In this document: positions 36,217 to 45,553 of the stretch, piece by piece
How the letters are laid out: the number at the start of each line of letters is the position of its first letter
Numbering within the stretch: position 1 is the stretch's first letter
DNA from: CAVPTL01 sp963729195
GTDB lineage: Bacteria; Actinomycetota; Thermoleophilia; Gaiellales; JAICJC01
Assembly (NCBI GenBank): GCA_963729195.1
Contig: CAVSNF010000020.1
Coordinates: 62,001-126,000 of the forward strand
DNA length: 64,000 nucleotides
Reading direction: 5' to 3'
The notes under the pieces: model-generated
What the model was told of the DNA's origin: nothing
What the model saw: the letters and a program-made list of their open reading frames with translations, nothing else
Database searches by the model: none
Position numbers and translations under genes: made by a program

Positions 36217-36990
36217 TCAGATGCGGCTGTAGCCGCCGTCGATCGAGATGTTCGAGCCGGTCATGAACCCGGCCTCGTCAGCACACAGGAACACGCACGC
36301 GTCGGCGACCTCGGCGACGTTGCCGAGGCGGGCGATCGGGTGCCGGGAGAGCAGCTCGCGCTCGAAGGCGCGGCCGTCGTTCATCGCCTCCATCACCGTT
36401 TCGTGCAGCTCGGTCACGATCGCACCGGGCATCAGGGTGTTGGAGCGGATGTTCTTGGGCCCGTACTCGACCGCGATGTGGTCGGACAGCATGTTCAGCC
36501 CGGCCTTGGACACGTCGTAGGCGCAGTCGCCCGCCCACACGGTGATGGCGCACACCGAGCTCATGTGCACGATCGCGCCGCCGCCGGCCTCGAGCAGGTG
36601 GGGGATCGCGTACTTGGAGACCAGGAACGGCCCCCGCAGGTTGGTGCGGATGATGTCGTCGAACTCATCCACCGGCCAGTCGGCCACCGGCTTCCACTCG
36701 GTGGCGTCGATGCCGGCGTTGTTGACCAGCGCGTCCAGCCCGCCGAGCCCGTCGGCGGCGGCTTCCACCACCGCTTGGGCGCCCTCGGGCTGGGACACGT
36801 CGCCAACCACGGCGACCGCGGTGCCGCCGGCGGCGACGATCCGATCGACCGTGTCCTGGGTACGGCCCTGGTCGCGGCCTCCGCAGGCCACCGCCGCGCC
36901 CTCGGCGGCAAATCGAACCGCCACCTCACGCCCGATTCCGCTGGACGCTCCGGTGACCAGGGCGCGCCTTCCATCTAGACGATTGCTCAC
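36217..36990 (-). CDS. SDR family oxidoreductase
   Basis: This 257-residue classical SDR has TGASSGIG (13-20), NNAG near 90-93, S144/S145, and the pair Y158/K162 in CAYDVSKAG. It ends in GSNISIDGGYSRI, as many sugar dehydrogenases of this family do. It is first in the SDR-enolase-RraA operon and ends 6 bases before the TTG start of the enolase. It probably oxidises the free sugar or a keto-deoxy acid intermediate. Confidence 0.93.
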   Translation of the reverse strand: MSNRLDGRRALVTGASSGIGREVAVRFAAEGAAVACGGRDQGRTQDTVDRIVAAGGTAVAVVGDVSQPEGAQAVVEAAADGLGGLDALVNNAGIDATEWKPVADWPVDEFDDIIRTNLRGPFLVSKYAIPHLLEAGGGAIVHMSSVCAITVWAGDCAYDVSKAGLNMLSDHIAVEYGPKNIRSNTLMPGAIVTELHETVMEAMNDGRAFERELLSRHPIARLGNVAEVADACVFLCADEAGFMTGSNISIDGGYSRI

Positions 36991-37050
36991 GATGCTCCTT
37001 CAGGTTCGGATGGTTTCTCCACGCAGCACCGCGCACTGCAAGGTTGCGAC

Positions 37051-37080
37051 GACGGGGGGCCGGCGAACCGGCCCCCCGTC
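37051..37080. terminator. Stem-loop terminator, 13-bp stem with CGAA loop
   Basis: GACGGGGGGCCGG, then CGAA, then the exact complement. It lies 14 bases past the stop of the minus-strand permease gene and before the SDR start. There is no T-tract on either side, so it may act with pausing alone, as in many high-GC genomes. Confidence 0.75.
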
Positions 37081-37093
37081 CGTCGCGTTTCGG

Positions 37094-38727
37094 TCACTCG
37101 GGAGGGATCTCCGCGAATGCCCGATCGATGTCGACTCCGCTACTGCTCTTGCGATACAGCTTGACCGCGAAGTAGTAGATGATCGCCAGGCCGATGGTGA
37201 CGCCGAAGATGGTGAACATCTTCTGCTTGTCGGCCAGGAAGAACTGCGTCGGATAGTGCAGGTAGAGCACCCACACGAAGACGCAGGTTGCGATGGCGCC
37301 AACGCCGGCGATCGTCACCACGGGGATGCCGAAGACCGTCTTCTTGGTTGCCGAAGCCCGATACAGATCGGGCTTGGTGTACGGCACGACCGTGGCCGAG
37401 AGCCCCACCAATGCCATCGCGATCAGCTGGATCAGGGTGGCATACACGAGCACCTGGAAGAAGCTCGAGCCGTTGACGGCCCATACCAGGGTCAGGAACG
37501 ACGCCACCACCGCGATGATGGTTGCCACATACGGCGACCCGTTGCGCGACAGCTTGGTCACGCCCTTGGGCAGGATGCCGTCGAACGCATAGGCAAACAA
37601 CATGCGGGTCGGCTGAATGAACGAGATGTAACAGATCAGTGGCCAGAACAGGATGTAGCCACCGAACACGAAGATCGCGACCAGAGTGTTACCGGTGGAA
37701 GCCGCGACCAGCGAGAAGAACTGCGGTGCGACCGGGGTCTCTCCGCCACCGTTGGCGGCGATCATGAACGACGTGCCGAAGGTGTGGAAGAACACCAGTG
37801 CGCACACCGCAACCACCAGCGGCCCCACCACTGCGGCGATGGCCATGTTGTTGGCGGTCTTGATGGTGCTTGCCTGGCGCAGCTCGCCACCGACGAACGT
37901 CGACCAGTACGCGAAGATGGAGAACGTGCAGAAGAATCCCATCACCGGGATCGTGTTGCTCCAGCTGAACGACAGGATCGGTATTGGTACCCGCGGCCTG
38001 AGCCGTCTTGATGGTGTGGTCGTACGCTCCGGCAGGTCCGCCGATCGACTGAGAGAAGTCGTTGAAGTTCGAGACGAACGAGCTATGCGACGTGAACAGC
38101 GCGATCAGCACGCTGATCAGAAGCGAGGCGGTGACCAGCCAGAACAGGATGTTCTGGATGCGCAGCGTCCAGTTCCAGCCACCGGCCAAAATCAGACCGG
38201 AAAGGCACATCATCAGTCCGCCGAGCGCGATGATCCAGTGTTTGGACTGGATCTCGGTACTCCACCGCACCAACGTCGGCCAGCCGGCCGACCAGACCGA
38301 TCCCCTGTAACCCTGGAGCAAGTCCGATCGTAACGAAGGCTATGCCGAAGAAGGCATTTGAAAGCAAGCCGGCTAACGTCATACAGAATGACGAGATCAA
38401 TCCCACCATGGGATGTATCACCCGGCTTACTAACATGTAGTCACCGCCGGATCTCGGGATCATGGCGGTCAGCAGGCCGAAGGCATACGCCATGGCCAGA
38501 CCCATTGGGATAACCAGCAGAATGCCGACCAGGTAGTTCCCGCCCGGGAAGAGGGCGAACACGAAGAAGAACCCTGCCGCCAATGACTGGGCGGGATGGC
38601 CGGGGATGAAGTTGATGATCAATGACGATCGCGGTGAGACTCCACGGACCAGGCCCGTGGCGTTTCGCGCGAACATGCCGGAAGAAGGTGCCGGTGGCGG
38701 CGCCTCTGCGGCGGGTATATCACTCAC
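37094..38727 (-). CDS. APC superfamily permease, two frame breaks
   Basis: This integral membrane transporter has 543 codons after correction and about twelve spans; a recognisable early stretch is MAYAFGLLTAMIPRSGGDYML. The start is GTG at 38727 with AAGGAGG seven bases upstream. One extra base near 38290 and one near 37979 break the frame; after correction GLAPGLQG continues into VWSAGWPTLVRWSTE, and TNT into ILSFSWSNTIPVMG. It probably imports the substrate of the downstream SDR-enolase-RraA genes; a terminator separates them. Confidence 0.88.
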
Positions 38728-38752
38728 GATGTTCCTCCTTGTGGAAGTGCAT

Positions 38753-39740
38753 TCATCCGATCACGAACTGATGTGTCACGACCTGCGTTGGCGCCAGCCT
38801 GACGGTGACGCCGTGAATGCGGCCGCTGTTGTACTCGGATCCGGAGTTGATGCAGAGCGTGCGACCGATGCGGGCCTCCCCTCTCGACTCGTGGATGTGT
38901 CCATGTAGTGCCAGCAGTGGCTGGTATTCCTCGATGATCTGGCGCACCGCGGTGCTGCCGACCGGGACCGGGTTCGGCTGGCCGCTCTTGTACACCAGGG
39001 TGAGATCGGCGATTGATCTCGTTGGCGGTGTCCAGCCCGCTGTCGTAGGGCGGGACGTGTAGGTTGAAGATCGCCGTCTCGGGCGACTCGACCTGGTCGG
39101 CGAGCGCTTTGATCTTGGTGTAGAGCGCGTCCTCGTCCAGCTCGCGGGGGCTGTTCCACGGGGTGGGGTTGGCAAACGCGCACGAGATCATCTCGTGCGG
39201 ACCGACTGTGATCACGCGCTCGTCGCAGGCCTGAACGTGCGACGCACCCTCGAGCACCGCGTCGCAGCTCCAGGGGTCGTCGTTGCCCGGCATCACGTAC
39301 ACGTGGATGCCGTACTCAGACATGCGCTCGTCGGCCAGGTCGATCCAGCGCTGGAGCTCGTCCACCATCACCTTCTCGAACAGTTCGGAGCGGAGATTCG
39401 CGTCGTCGTGGGCGGCCTGCACCTCGGCGGCGCTCGCGACCCATGGATACATGCCGTTGTAGCGGATCGCATCCTCGAGCTTGTCGAGTTGCTCCTGGCC
39501 CTTTCCCGACTGGTCCTCTCCCAGGAAGTGGGCCTTGAAGGAGTCGCCGTCGGCGGTGATCGGGACGATCGCCTTGCCCGTCAGGTCGCCGCCCATGATC
39601 AGGGCCTGGGCGCCGTAGAAGCGCCCGGCGCCGAGGAACTTGCGCCAGCACTGCTCCGATCCGTGGACGTCGGACGCGTAGTAGAGCTCGAACGTCCCGG
39701 CCAGATCGTCGTCGGTGTTCTTACGCTTGCGCCTTAGCAC
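38753..39740 (-). CDS. Metallophosphoesterase (calcineurin-like), one frame break
   Basis: This 328-codon protein (corrected) has the metal-binding series D24/H26 (SDVHG), D52 (GGDLTG), GND (MPGNDDPW), a His in LHVPPYDSG, and GHIHES near the end. It is a phosphatase or phosphodiesterase of unknown substrate. One extra base (or four) near 39013 breaks the frame: DTANEI joins IADLTLVYKSG. The GTG start at 39740 has AAAGGGAG upstream. It is in one transcription unit with the permease, 25 bases apart. Confidence 0.9.
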
Positions 39741-39767
39741 CTATGCTGCTCCCTTTGATACATAATA

Positions 39768-39777
39768 CAAACGATTG
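39768..39777 (+). promoter_or_regulatory. CAAACGATTG motif, copy 2
   Basis: It lies 28 bases upstream of the phosphoesterase GTG, in the 72-base gap before that gene. The flank TTTGATACATAATA resembles the flank of copy 1 (TTTGTGATACA). Confidence 0.5.
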
Positions 39778-39812
39778 CAAGCCTTGACTTTCTCACGCTG
39801 GGCGATCCTCCG

Positions 39813-40722
39813 TCAAGAGCACGCACGGCGATCCGGCTGTTTGAGTTCGCTGCCGGGCTCGACGATGTGCGCCTGTCCTTCGGCCACCGCTCGGGCCAGC
39901 CCCAGTGAGTGGGGAACGGACACCGGCTCGAGTCCCAGCTGCTCGCCCGCATGACGCCAGCGGCCACCGCTCTCGCGGGCCTCGTGCCAGTACCACAGGT
40001 GCGGCAGCATGGCGATGTCCCACTCCACCGCGACGCCCTCGCCGGTGGCGGTGTTGCGCACCTCCATGCGGCCCTCGGGGATGTCTGCGATGCAGCCGAA
40101 CCGGGCGCGTGGGCGGTCGATCGGCCAGCGGTCGGCGCGTTCGATCGAGCCGTCCAGCAGCAACATGTCGGGCCAGGCCGGGGCGTTCTCGGGAGCGCGC
40201 ACCGGGCCGTCGACCTCGGACAGCTCGAATCCCCGGCCGCCGGGCAGCCGGATCTCCACCTCGGGGCTCAGCAGCGACACGCCGAAGGTCATGTGCTCCA
40301 CGTGCATCATCGGGGCGGGGCCGTCGGTGGCCCTCCAGGTCGTCTCGACGGCGAGGCCTCCGTCCTGCATCGCCAGCCGCCGGGTGACGGCCAGCCCGTG
40401 GCCCTCCCAGGTCAGGGTCGCGCTGTCGGCGGATGCGTCGGTGATGTCCCACGACCGCGGTCGAGGCGGCGCCGTGGAAGCCGTGGTAGTCGCCGTCCAC
40501 GGTGCAGGCGTTGCCGCCGTTGGGCGTGACCGTCGACCATCCGCCCCGGTAGCTGTCGGTCCACGTCTCCTCGTCCAGCTCGCCGGCCCGCGGCGGCAGC
40601 GAGGCGAACGGCGGCCGGCCCAGATACTGGGTGCCGGTGCGGGGATTGACGAGATCGAGGATCTCGGCTCCGTGGGCCGGATCGACGCGCACCAGCAGGT
40701 CGTTGTTCTGGAGCACGATCAC
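39813..40722 (-). CDS. Aldose-1-epimerase-like (DUF4432/galactose mutarotase fold) protein, one frame break
   Basis: This 302-codon beta-sandwich protein (corrected) begins VIVLQNNDLLVRVDPAHGAEILDL, with GRPPFASLPPRAG and YRGGWSTVTPNGGNAC, then MLPHLWYWHEARE near the end. It would interconvert sugar anomers. One extra C on the + strand near 40452 breaks it; removing it gives STAVWDITDASADSATLTW. The GTG overlaps the dehydrogenase stop by 4 bases, so it is co-translated with that enzyme. Mutarotation before oxidation is a plausible pairing. Confidence 0.85.
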
Positions 40723-41821
40723 AGTTCGATCACGACCCTTCCGCCGGTGCCGGAGGCGGTGATCGCGACCGCCTCGTTGATCTGGTCGAGCGGCATCCGG
40801 TGGGTGACCAGCGGTCCCAGGCTCGAGCCGCTCGGAGGCGGCCAGACGGGCCAGCCCGGGAACGTGCAGCGCGGGGTTTGCGCCGCCCAGGTTGGTGCCC
40901 AGGATGGTGTGCTCGAACTGGGTCACGTCGTACACGTCGAAGCCCGCCTTCACACCCATCGCCGGCTGGCCGATCAGCACCGTGGTACCGCCGTCGCGCA
41001 CCGACCGAAACGCCTGGTCGGCCACGGCCGCGATGCCGATCGCCTCGAAGGCGTGGTCGACGCCGCCGGGCACGATCGCGCGGATCTGCTCGGCCGGGTC
41101 GCCGGCGCCCGGATCGACCGCATGGGTGGCGCCCATGGCCAGCGCCATCGCCCGCTTGTCGGCGAGCGTATCCACCGCGATCACCGGGTCGGCGGAGATC
41201 AGCCCGGCTCCCAGGACGGCCGCCAGGCCGACGCCGCCGCAGCCGAACACCGCCACCGACTCTCCAGGGCGAACGTTTGCGCGGCGCGTCACAGACATCA
41301 CTCCGGTGGTCACGCCGCAGCCCAGCAGGCACGCCAGGCCCGGTTCCAGCCGGTCGGTCACCGGGATGGCGGCGTTGGCAGGCACGACCGCGTGGCTTGC
41401 AAACGAGGACACCAGCGCCAGGTGGTGGACGCGCTGGTCGCCGCGGTGCAGCCGCGTGGTGCCGTCGCGCATGGTGCCGGCGTCCATGCATTCGGCCGCC
41501 TCGGTGCACAGGTTGGCGCGACCCTCGAGGCAGTAGCGGCAGCGGCCGCAGGGCGGCGCGAAGGTGAGTACCACGTACTCGCCCACGCGCGCTTGGTCGA
41601 CGCCCTCGCCGACCGCCTCGATCACTCCGGCGCCCTCGTGGCCAAGCACCATCGGGGTGGGGGCGGGCCACTTGCCGTCCAGGAAGGAGAGGTCGCTGCG
41701 GCAGATGCCCGAGGCGAGCATCTTCACCAGCACCTCGTCGCGCTCGGGCGGATCGAGCTCCAGGTCGGTGACGACCATGCGGACTCGAGGCCTGCTCCAT
41801 GACGGCGGCGCGAATGATCAT
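40719..41821 (-). CDS. Zinc-dependent alcohol dehydrogenase, two frame breaks
   Basis: This medium-chain dehydrogenase has 366 codons after correction: catalytic zinc in GICRSDLSF and GHEGAG, structural cysteines in CGRCRYCLEGRANLC, cofactor motif FGCGGVGLAAV. The start is the ATG of MIIRAAVMEQ, overlapping the LacI stop. An extra base near 41779 (SSPMVVTDLELD when removed) and one near 40820 (RLELGPLVTHRMPLDQ when removed) break it. It resembles class III-type and 6-hydroxyhexanoate-type dehydrogenases. It is expressed with its regulator and the epimerase-like gene. Confidence 0.9.
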
Positions 41822-42842
41822 CGCGACCTCGGTGGGGCGGTCGACTCGCGCACCACCAGCTCGGGTGCGGTCTCGACGGTGATGTCGTGCGGCTGGGAGC
41901 CCTCGACCTGGTCGATCAGCGCATCGACCGCCACCCGTCCCAGCTCGGAGAGCGGCATCCGGATGGCGGTCAACGGCACCGACAGGCAGTCGCATAGGGG
42001 GTCGTCGTCGTAGCCGATCAGCGACAGGTCATCCGGGATCGAGCGGCCGGCGATGCGGGCGCCGGCGATCGCGCCGACGGCCTGGTTGATGTTCGAGGCA
42101 AACACTCCGGTGGGCGGCACCCGGCGACCCAGCAGCTCGGTCATGGCCGCCATCCCGCCGGGCTCGTCGAACGCGGCCGCCACCACCGAGCTGCGATGGC
42201 CGGCGGCGCGCACCGCCTTGAGAACCCTTCGGACCGGCGGCGGGCGGTGTCCAGTTCGGCCGGACCCGAGATGTGCGCCAGCCGTGTGTGCCCCAGGCCG
42301 AGCAGGTGCTCGGCTGCCATACGGCCGGCGTCCTCCTCGCGCATGGCGGCGTTGCGACCGCTGCCCAGGTGGCGGCGGTTGACGAACACATACGGGATGG
42401 GGTCGTCGACGAGGTGGTCGAACAGGGGGCTGTCGGGACGGGCGCTGGCGATCAGGAGCCCGTCGATGCGACCTTCGCGCACCAGCCGCTCATATGCCTG
42501 CTGGGCGCTCGAAGCACCGGTGTCCTCGGCCAGCAGCACGACGAACTGGCGCTCCCAGGCACGATCGAACGCGCCCCGGATGATCGCTGAGTAGACCGGG
42601 TTTCGCAGCGACGGCACCAGCAGTCCCAACGCTCCGGTGGACGAGAGCTTGAGTCCGCGGGCCATCGCGTTGGGGCGGTAGCGCAGTCGCGTGACGGCCT
42701 CTTCGATCCGCAGCCGAGTCTCCGGCCGAACGGCCGCAGCGGTACGATCGTTGAGCACCCGAGAGACCGTCGAGGCGTGCACTCCCGCAGCCTCGGCGAC
42801 GTCTTCGAGGCGGGTCGAGCGAGGGCTCTGTTGGCGTCCCAT
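41818..42842 (-). CDS. LacI family transcriptional regulator, one frame break
   Basis: This 341-codon repressor (corrected) has the helix-turn-helix TRLEDVAEAAGVHASTVSRVLNDR, the hinge region GLKLSSTGALGLLVPS, and a periplasmic-binding-protein-like sensor domain. One base is missing near 42223; restoring it gives GFLKAVRAAGHRSS. ATG at 42842 is better spaced from AGGA than the one at 42851. It is first in an operon with the dehydrogenase and epimerase genes. The palindrome at 42875 just upstream suggests self-control. Confidence 0.92.
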
Positions 42843-42874
42843 CGGCGCCATCCTAACGAAGGTGCGGCGTTTAC

Positions 42875-42886
42875 GCTAACGTTTGC
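42875..42886. promoter_or_regulatory. LacI-type operator GCTAACGTTTGC
   Basis: This palindrome has one mismatch and lies between the divergent lacI-type gene (42842) and the nucleotidyltransferase-like gene (42890). It is one base from the perfect site at 29224. Confidence 0.6.
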
Positions 42887-42889
42887 CTA

Positions 42890-43654
42890 ATGGTGATGGA
42901 TCCCGACGTCGTCGTTGAGGCCACGCGGTTGGTCGACGCTGCCAACGCAGCCGGTTGCACGGTGCGGGTGATGGGCGGAGTGGCGGTCAGCCTGCATGCC
43001 CACGGCGGCATCCATCCGGCCTTGCGTCGCACCTATCGCGACATTGATCTGGTCGCCGCCAAGAAGCAGGGCAAGCCTGCGCTGAAGATGCTGGAGGCGG
43101 CCGGGTATGAGTCCAACGAGCGCTTCAACGCGATGAACGGCGGGCGCCGGCTGGTGGTCTACGACATGCAGAACGGGCGCCAGCTGGACGTCTTCGTGGG
43201 CGACTTCGAGATGTGCCACAAGATCCCGATCGCCCAGCGGCTGCACGAGGATCCGGTCACCATCCCGCTGGCGGAGCTACTTCTGACCAAGCTCCAGGTG
43301 GTCAACACCAACCACAAGGATGTGCTCGACATCTGCGCCATCCTGCTCGACCACGAGATCGGCGAGAAGGACGAGGACACGGTCAACGCCACCTACATCT
43401 CCTCGCTGCTGGCGGGTGATTGGGGGCTGTGGCGTACCAGTCGCGGCACCATCGAGACGACCCGGGCGGCGCTGCCCGAACTCGCCCTCAGCGACGACGA
43501 GCGGGCCACCATCGACGGCCGGCTGACAGACCTGTGGGAGCGTGTCGAGCAGGAGCCGAAGTCGCTGCGGTGGCGCAGCCGGGCCAAGGTCGGCGACCGC
43601 ACCACCTGGTATCAGACTCCCGAAGAGGTCGAGCACAGAACACTCGACGAGTGA
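42890..43654 (+). CDS. Stand-alone nucleotidyltransferase-fold protein
   Basis: This 254-residue protein has the polymerase-beta-type nucleotidyltransferase signature: G29-G30 (VMGGVAVSLHAHGG), D51 and D53 in YRDIDLV, and D100 in GRQLDVFVGD, which complete a metal triad. The C-terminal half is helical and polar. AbiEii toxins and aminoglycoside-type transferases share this fold; no AbiEi antitoxin is adjacent. It is divergent from a lacI-type gene, four bases after its operator, and is followed 2 bases later by a palindromic repeat. Confidence 0.75.
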   Translation: MVMDPDVVVEATRLVDAANAAGCTVRVMGGVAVSLHAHGGIHPALRRTYRDIDLVAAKKQGKPALKMLEAAGYESNERFNAMNGGRRLVVYDMQNGRQLDVFVGDFEMCHKIPIAQRLHEDPVTIPLAELLLTKLQVVNTNHKDVLDICAILLDHEIGEKDEDTVNATYISSLLAGDWGLWRTSRGTIETTRAALPELALSDDERATIDGRLTDLWERVEQEPKSLRWRSRAKVGDRTTWYQTPEEVEHRTLDE

Positions 43655-43656
43655 AG

Positions 43657-43687
43657 GTGAATAACGGTGCCTGGCACCGTTATTCAC
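43657..43687. repeat. Palindromic repeat copy 7 (perfect 15-bp arms)
   Basis: The arm GTGAATAACGGTGCC is followed by T and its complement. It starts 2 bases after the stop of the nucleotidyltransferase-like gene and ends 54 bases before the next ATG. Confidence 0.95.
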
Positions 43688-43719
43688 CACAGGCCGCTGC
43701 CGTTTCCCCTACAGTCTGA

Positions 43720-43729
43720 CAAACGATTG
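43720..43729 (+). promoter_or_regulatory. CAAACGATTG motif, copy 3
   Basis: It is next to AGGAGG and 12 bases before the ATG of the SDR at 43742, so a bound protein would cover the ribosome-binding region. Confidence 0.5.
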
Positions 43730-43741
43730 TAGGAGGCCTCG

Positions 43742-44536
43742 ATGAGCGACCGACCAGCCACTGCCGTTGTCACCGGCGCGGCCATGGGAATGGGCAAGGC
43801 GATCTCCCAACGGCTGATCGCCGAGGGCGTCACCGTGGTGGGACTCGACCTCAACCCGGATGCCCTGGAAGCTGCTCGCGCTGAGCTTGGCGACAAGTTC
43901 CAGCCGGTCACCGGCGACGTCGGTGACTGGGACGCACACCAGCGGGCGGCCAATGTCGCGGAGGAGCTTGGCCCGCTGCGGCACTGGGTCAACAACGCCG
44001 GCATCGATATTGTCGGCGGCGCCCACGAGGTCACTCCCGAGCACATCACCGGCGGCCTGCGGGTGCTGCAGCATGGGGTGATGTTCGGCTGCGCCATCGC
44101 CGTGCGCAGGATGCTCCCCGCTCGGCGGGGGTCGATCGTGAACATCTCCTCGATCCAGGGCGTGGCCGCCTGGCCGCGGTACTTCGTCTACGACGCCGCC
44201 AAGGCCGCCATCCTGATGGCGACCAAGAGCGTCGCGCTGGACTACGCGCCGTACGGCCTGCGCTGCAACGTGGTGCTGCCGGGAACGATCGACACGCCCA
44301 TGTTCCGGGCGGGAATTCCGGCCGATTCCGTCGAGGCCGAGGCCTGGCTCGAGAACGAGGCGGCACTCGCCCCGATGCAGCGGATCGGTGACCCGTCGGA
44401 GATCTCCGAGGTGGTGTGGTTTCTGCTGTCGGACGGCGCGTCGTACATGAACGGCGCTGAGGTGATCGTGGACGGCGGGGCGATGGTGCGCTGCTTCCCG
44501 CATCCTGCGATCGACGTGCCCGCGGCGAGAGAGTAG
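43742..44536 (+). CDS. SDR family oxidoreductase
   Basis: This 264-residue SDR has TGAAMGMG (11-18), NNAG near 84-87, S136/S137, and Y150/K154 in FVYDAAKAA. AGGAGG lies 5 bases before the ATG. It is a close paralogue of 50346: both have SIVNISSIQGVAA, the ILMATKS stretch and a GGAMxRCFP tail. It is first of a pair with a LacI regulator. A CAAACGATTG motif lies in its leader, so the regulator next door may control it. Confidence 0.92.
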   Translation: MSDRPATAVVTGAAMGMGKAISQRLIAEGVTVVGLDLNPDALEAARAELGDKFQPVTGDVGDWDAHQRAANVAEELGPLRHWVNNAGIDIVGGAHEVTPEHITGGLRVLQHGVMFGCAIAVRRMLPARRGSIVNISSIQGVAAWPRYFVYDAAKAAILMATKSVALDYAPYGLRCNVVLPGTIDTPMFRAGIPADSVEAEAWLENEAALAPMQRIGDPSEISEVVWFLLSDGASYMNGAEVIVDGGAMVRCFPHPAIDVPAARE

Positions 44537-44545
44537 GGTCTGCGC

Positions 44546-45553
44546 GTGGGCCGGGTACGCCTGAAGGACGTCGCCGAGCGAGCCAAGGTCGACCCGTCGA
44601 CTGCGTCACGGGTGCTCTCGGGGCGCTCGGATCTGGTCAAGGACGAGACGGCCGAGCGGGTGCTCGAGGCCAGCCGCGCGCTGGGGTACACGCCCAACGC
44701 CTTCGCCCGCGCCTTGCGAACCCAGCGCACCGGCAGCATCGGGGTGGTGCTGCCGGAGTTCTCCAACCCGGTGTATGCGGCGGTGATCGACGGCATCGAG
44801 CATCGGGCGGCAGAGCTCGGGCTGAGCGTGGTGATCGACGCGCTGCGCCCGTCGAATCCCGGTGACTTCGCCCGGCTGGTATCGGAGAACCGCGTCGACG
44901 GCCTGCTGTTCTCGGCCGCCTCCGATCGGTCGGTGGGACTCGACGTGCTGGACGCCACCGGAGTGCCGTACGTGCTCGTCAACCGCGCGGTGGCCGAGGC
45001 CAGCGCATCGGTTGTGCTGGACGAGGAGTCAGGCGTGGAGGCGGCGGTGGGCTGTCTGGCCGACGCTGGGCACACACGTATCGCCTACGTCTCCGGGCCG
45101 CCGGACATCGACACCGCCCGGCGACGCAAGACCGGGTTTCTGAGTGCCATGAGCCAACGCGGGCTGGCGGTCGACGAGCGGCTGGTGATGGAGGCGTTCG
45201 AGCCCGAGACCGCTCAGGTGGCGACGCTGGCGATGCTTGATGTCGACCCGCCGCCCACCGCGATCTGCGCGTGGACGATCAAGTCGGCGCTGGGGGTGCT
45301 GCACGCCTTGCACCAGCGCGAGGTGTCGATCCCCGAGGCGGTCTCGGTGATCGCGATGCCGGATGTGTGGCTCGCGGCCTACTGCTGGCCGCCGCTGACC
45401 ACCGTTGCCATGCCGCTGGCGGTGATGGGTGGCCGGGCGGTCGACCTGCTGGCGGCGATGGTCGCCGGTGCTCCGCCCGAGCGAGTGCTGGTGATATCTC
45501 CCGAGCCTCGGGTCGTGATGCGGGCCACGGTCGGTCCCGTCAGTCGAGGCTGA
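44546..45553 (+). CDS. LacI family transcriptional regulator
   Basis: This 335-residue repressor has the helix-turn-helix VRLKDVAERAKVDPSTASRVLSGR, hinge ALRTQRTGSIGVVLPE, and sensor domain ending with AMPLAVMGGRAVDLLAAMVAG. It follows the SDR by 9 bases and starts with GTG. It is convergent with the CoA-transferase gene, overlapping it by 14 bases. It is the best local candidate to bind CAAACGATTG sites, since two of them flank this small gene group. Confidence 0.93.
   Translation: MGRVRLKDVAERAKVDPSTASRVLSGRSDLVKDETAERVLEASRALGYTPNAFARALRTQRTGSIGVVLPEFSNPVYAAVIDGIEHRAAELGLSVVIDALRPSNPGDFARLVSENRVDGLLFSAASDRSVGLDVLDATGVPYVLVNRAVAEASASVVLDEESGVEAAVGCLADAGHTRIAYVSGPPDIDTARRRKTGFLSAMSQRGLAVDERLVMEAFEPETAQVATLAMLDVDPPPTAICAWTIKSALGVLHALHQREVSIPEAVSVIAMPDVWLAAYCWPPLTTVAMPLAVMGGRAVDLLAAMVAGAPPERVLVISPEPRVVMRATVGPVSRG

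Noticed and set aside
34729..36978. Plus-strand frame opposite the RraA, enolase and SDR genes
   Set aside because: Histidine/arginine-rich shadow without start signals or domains.
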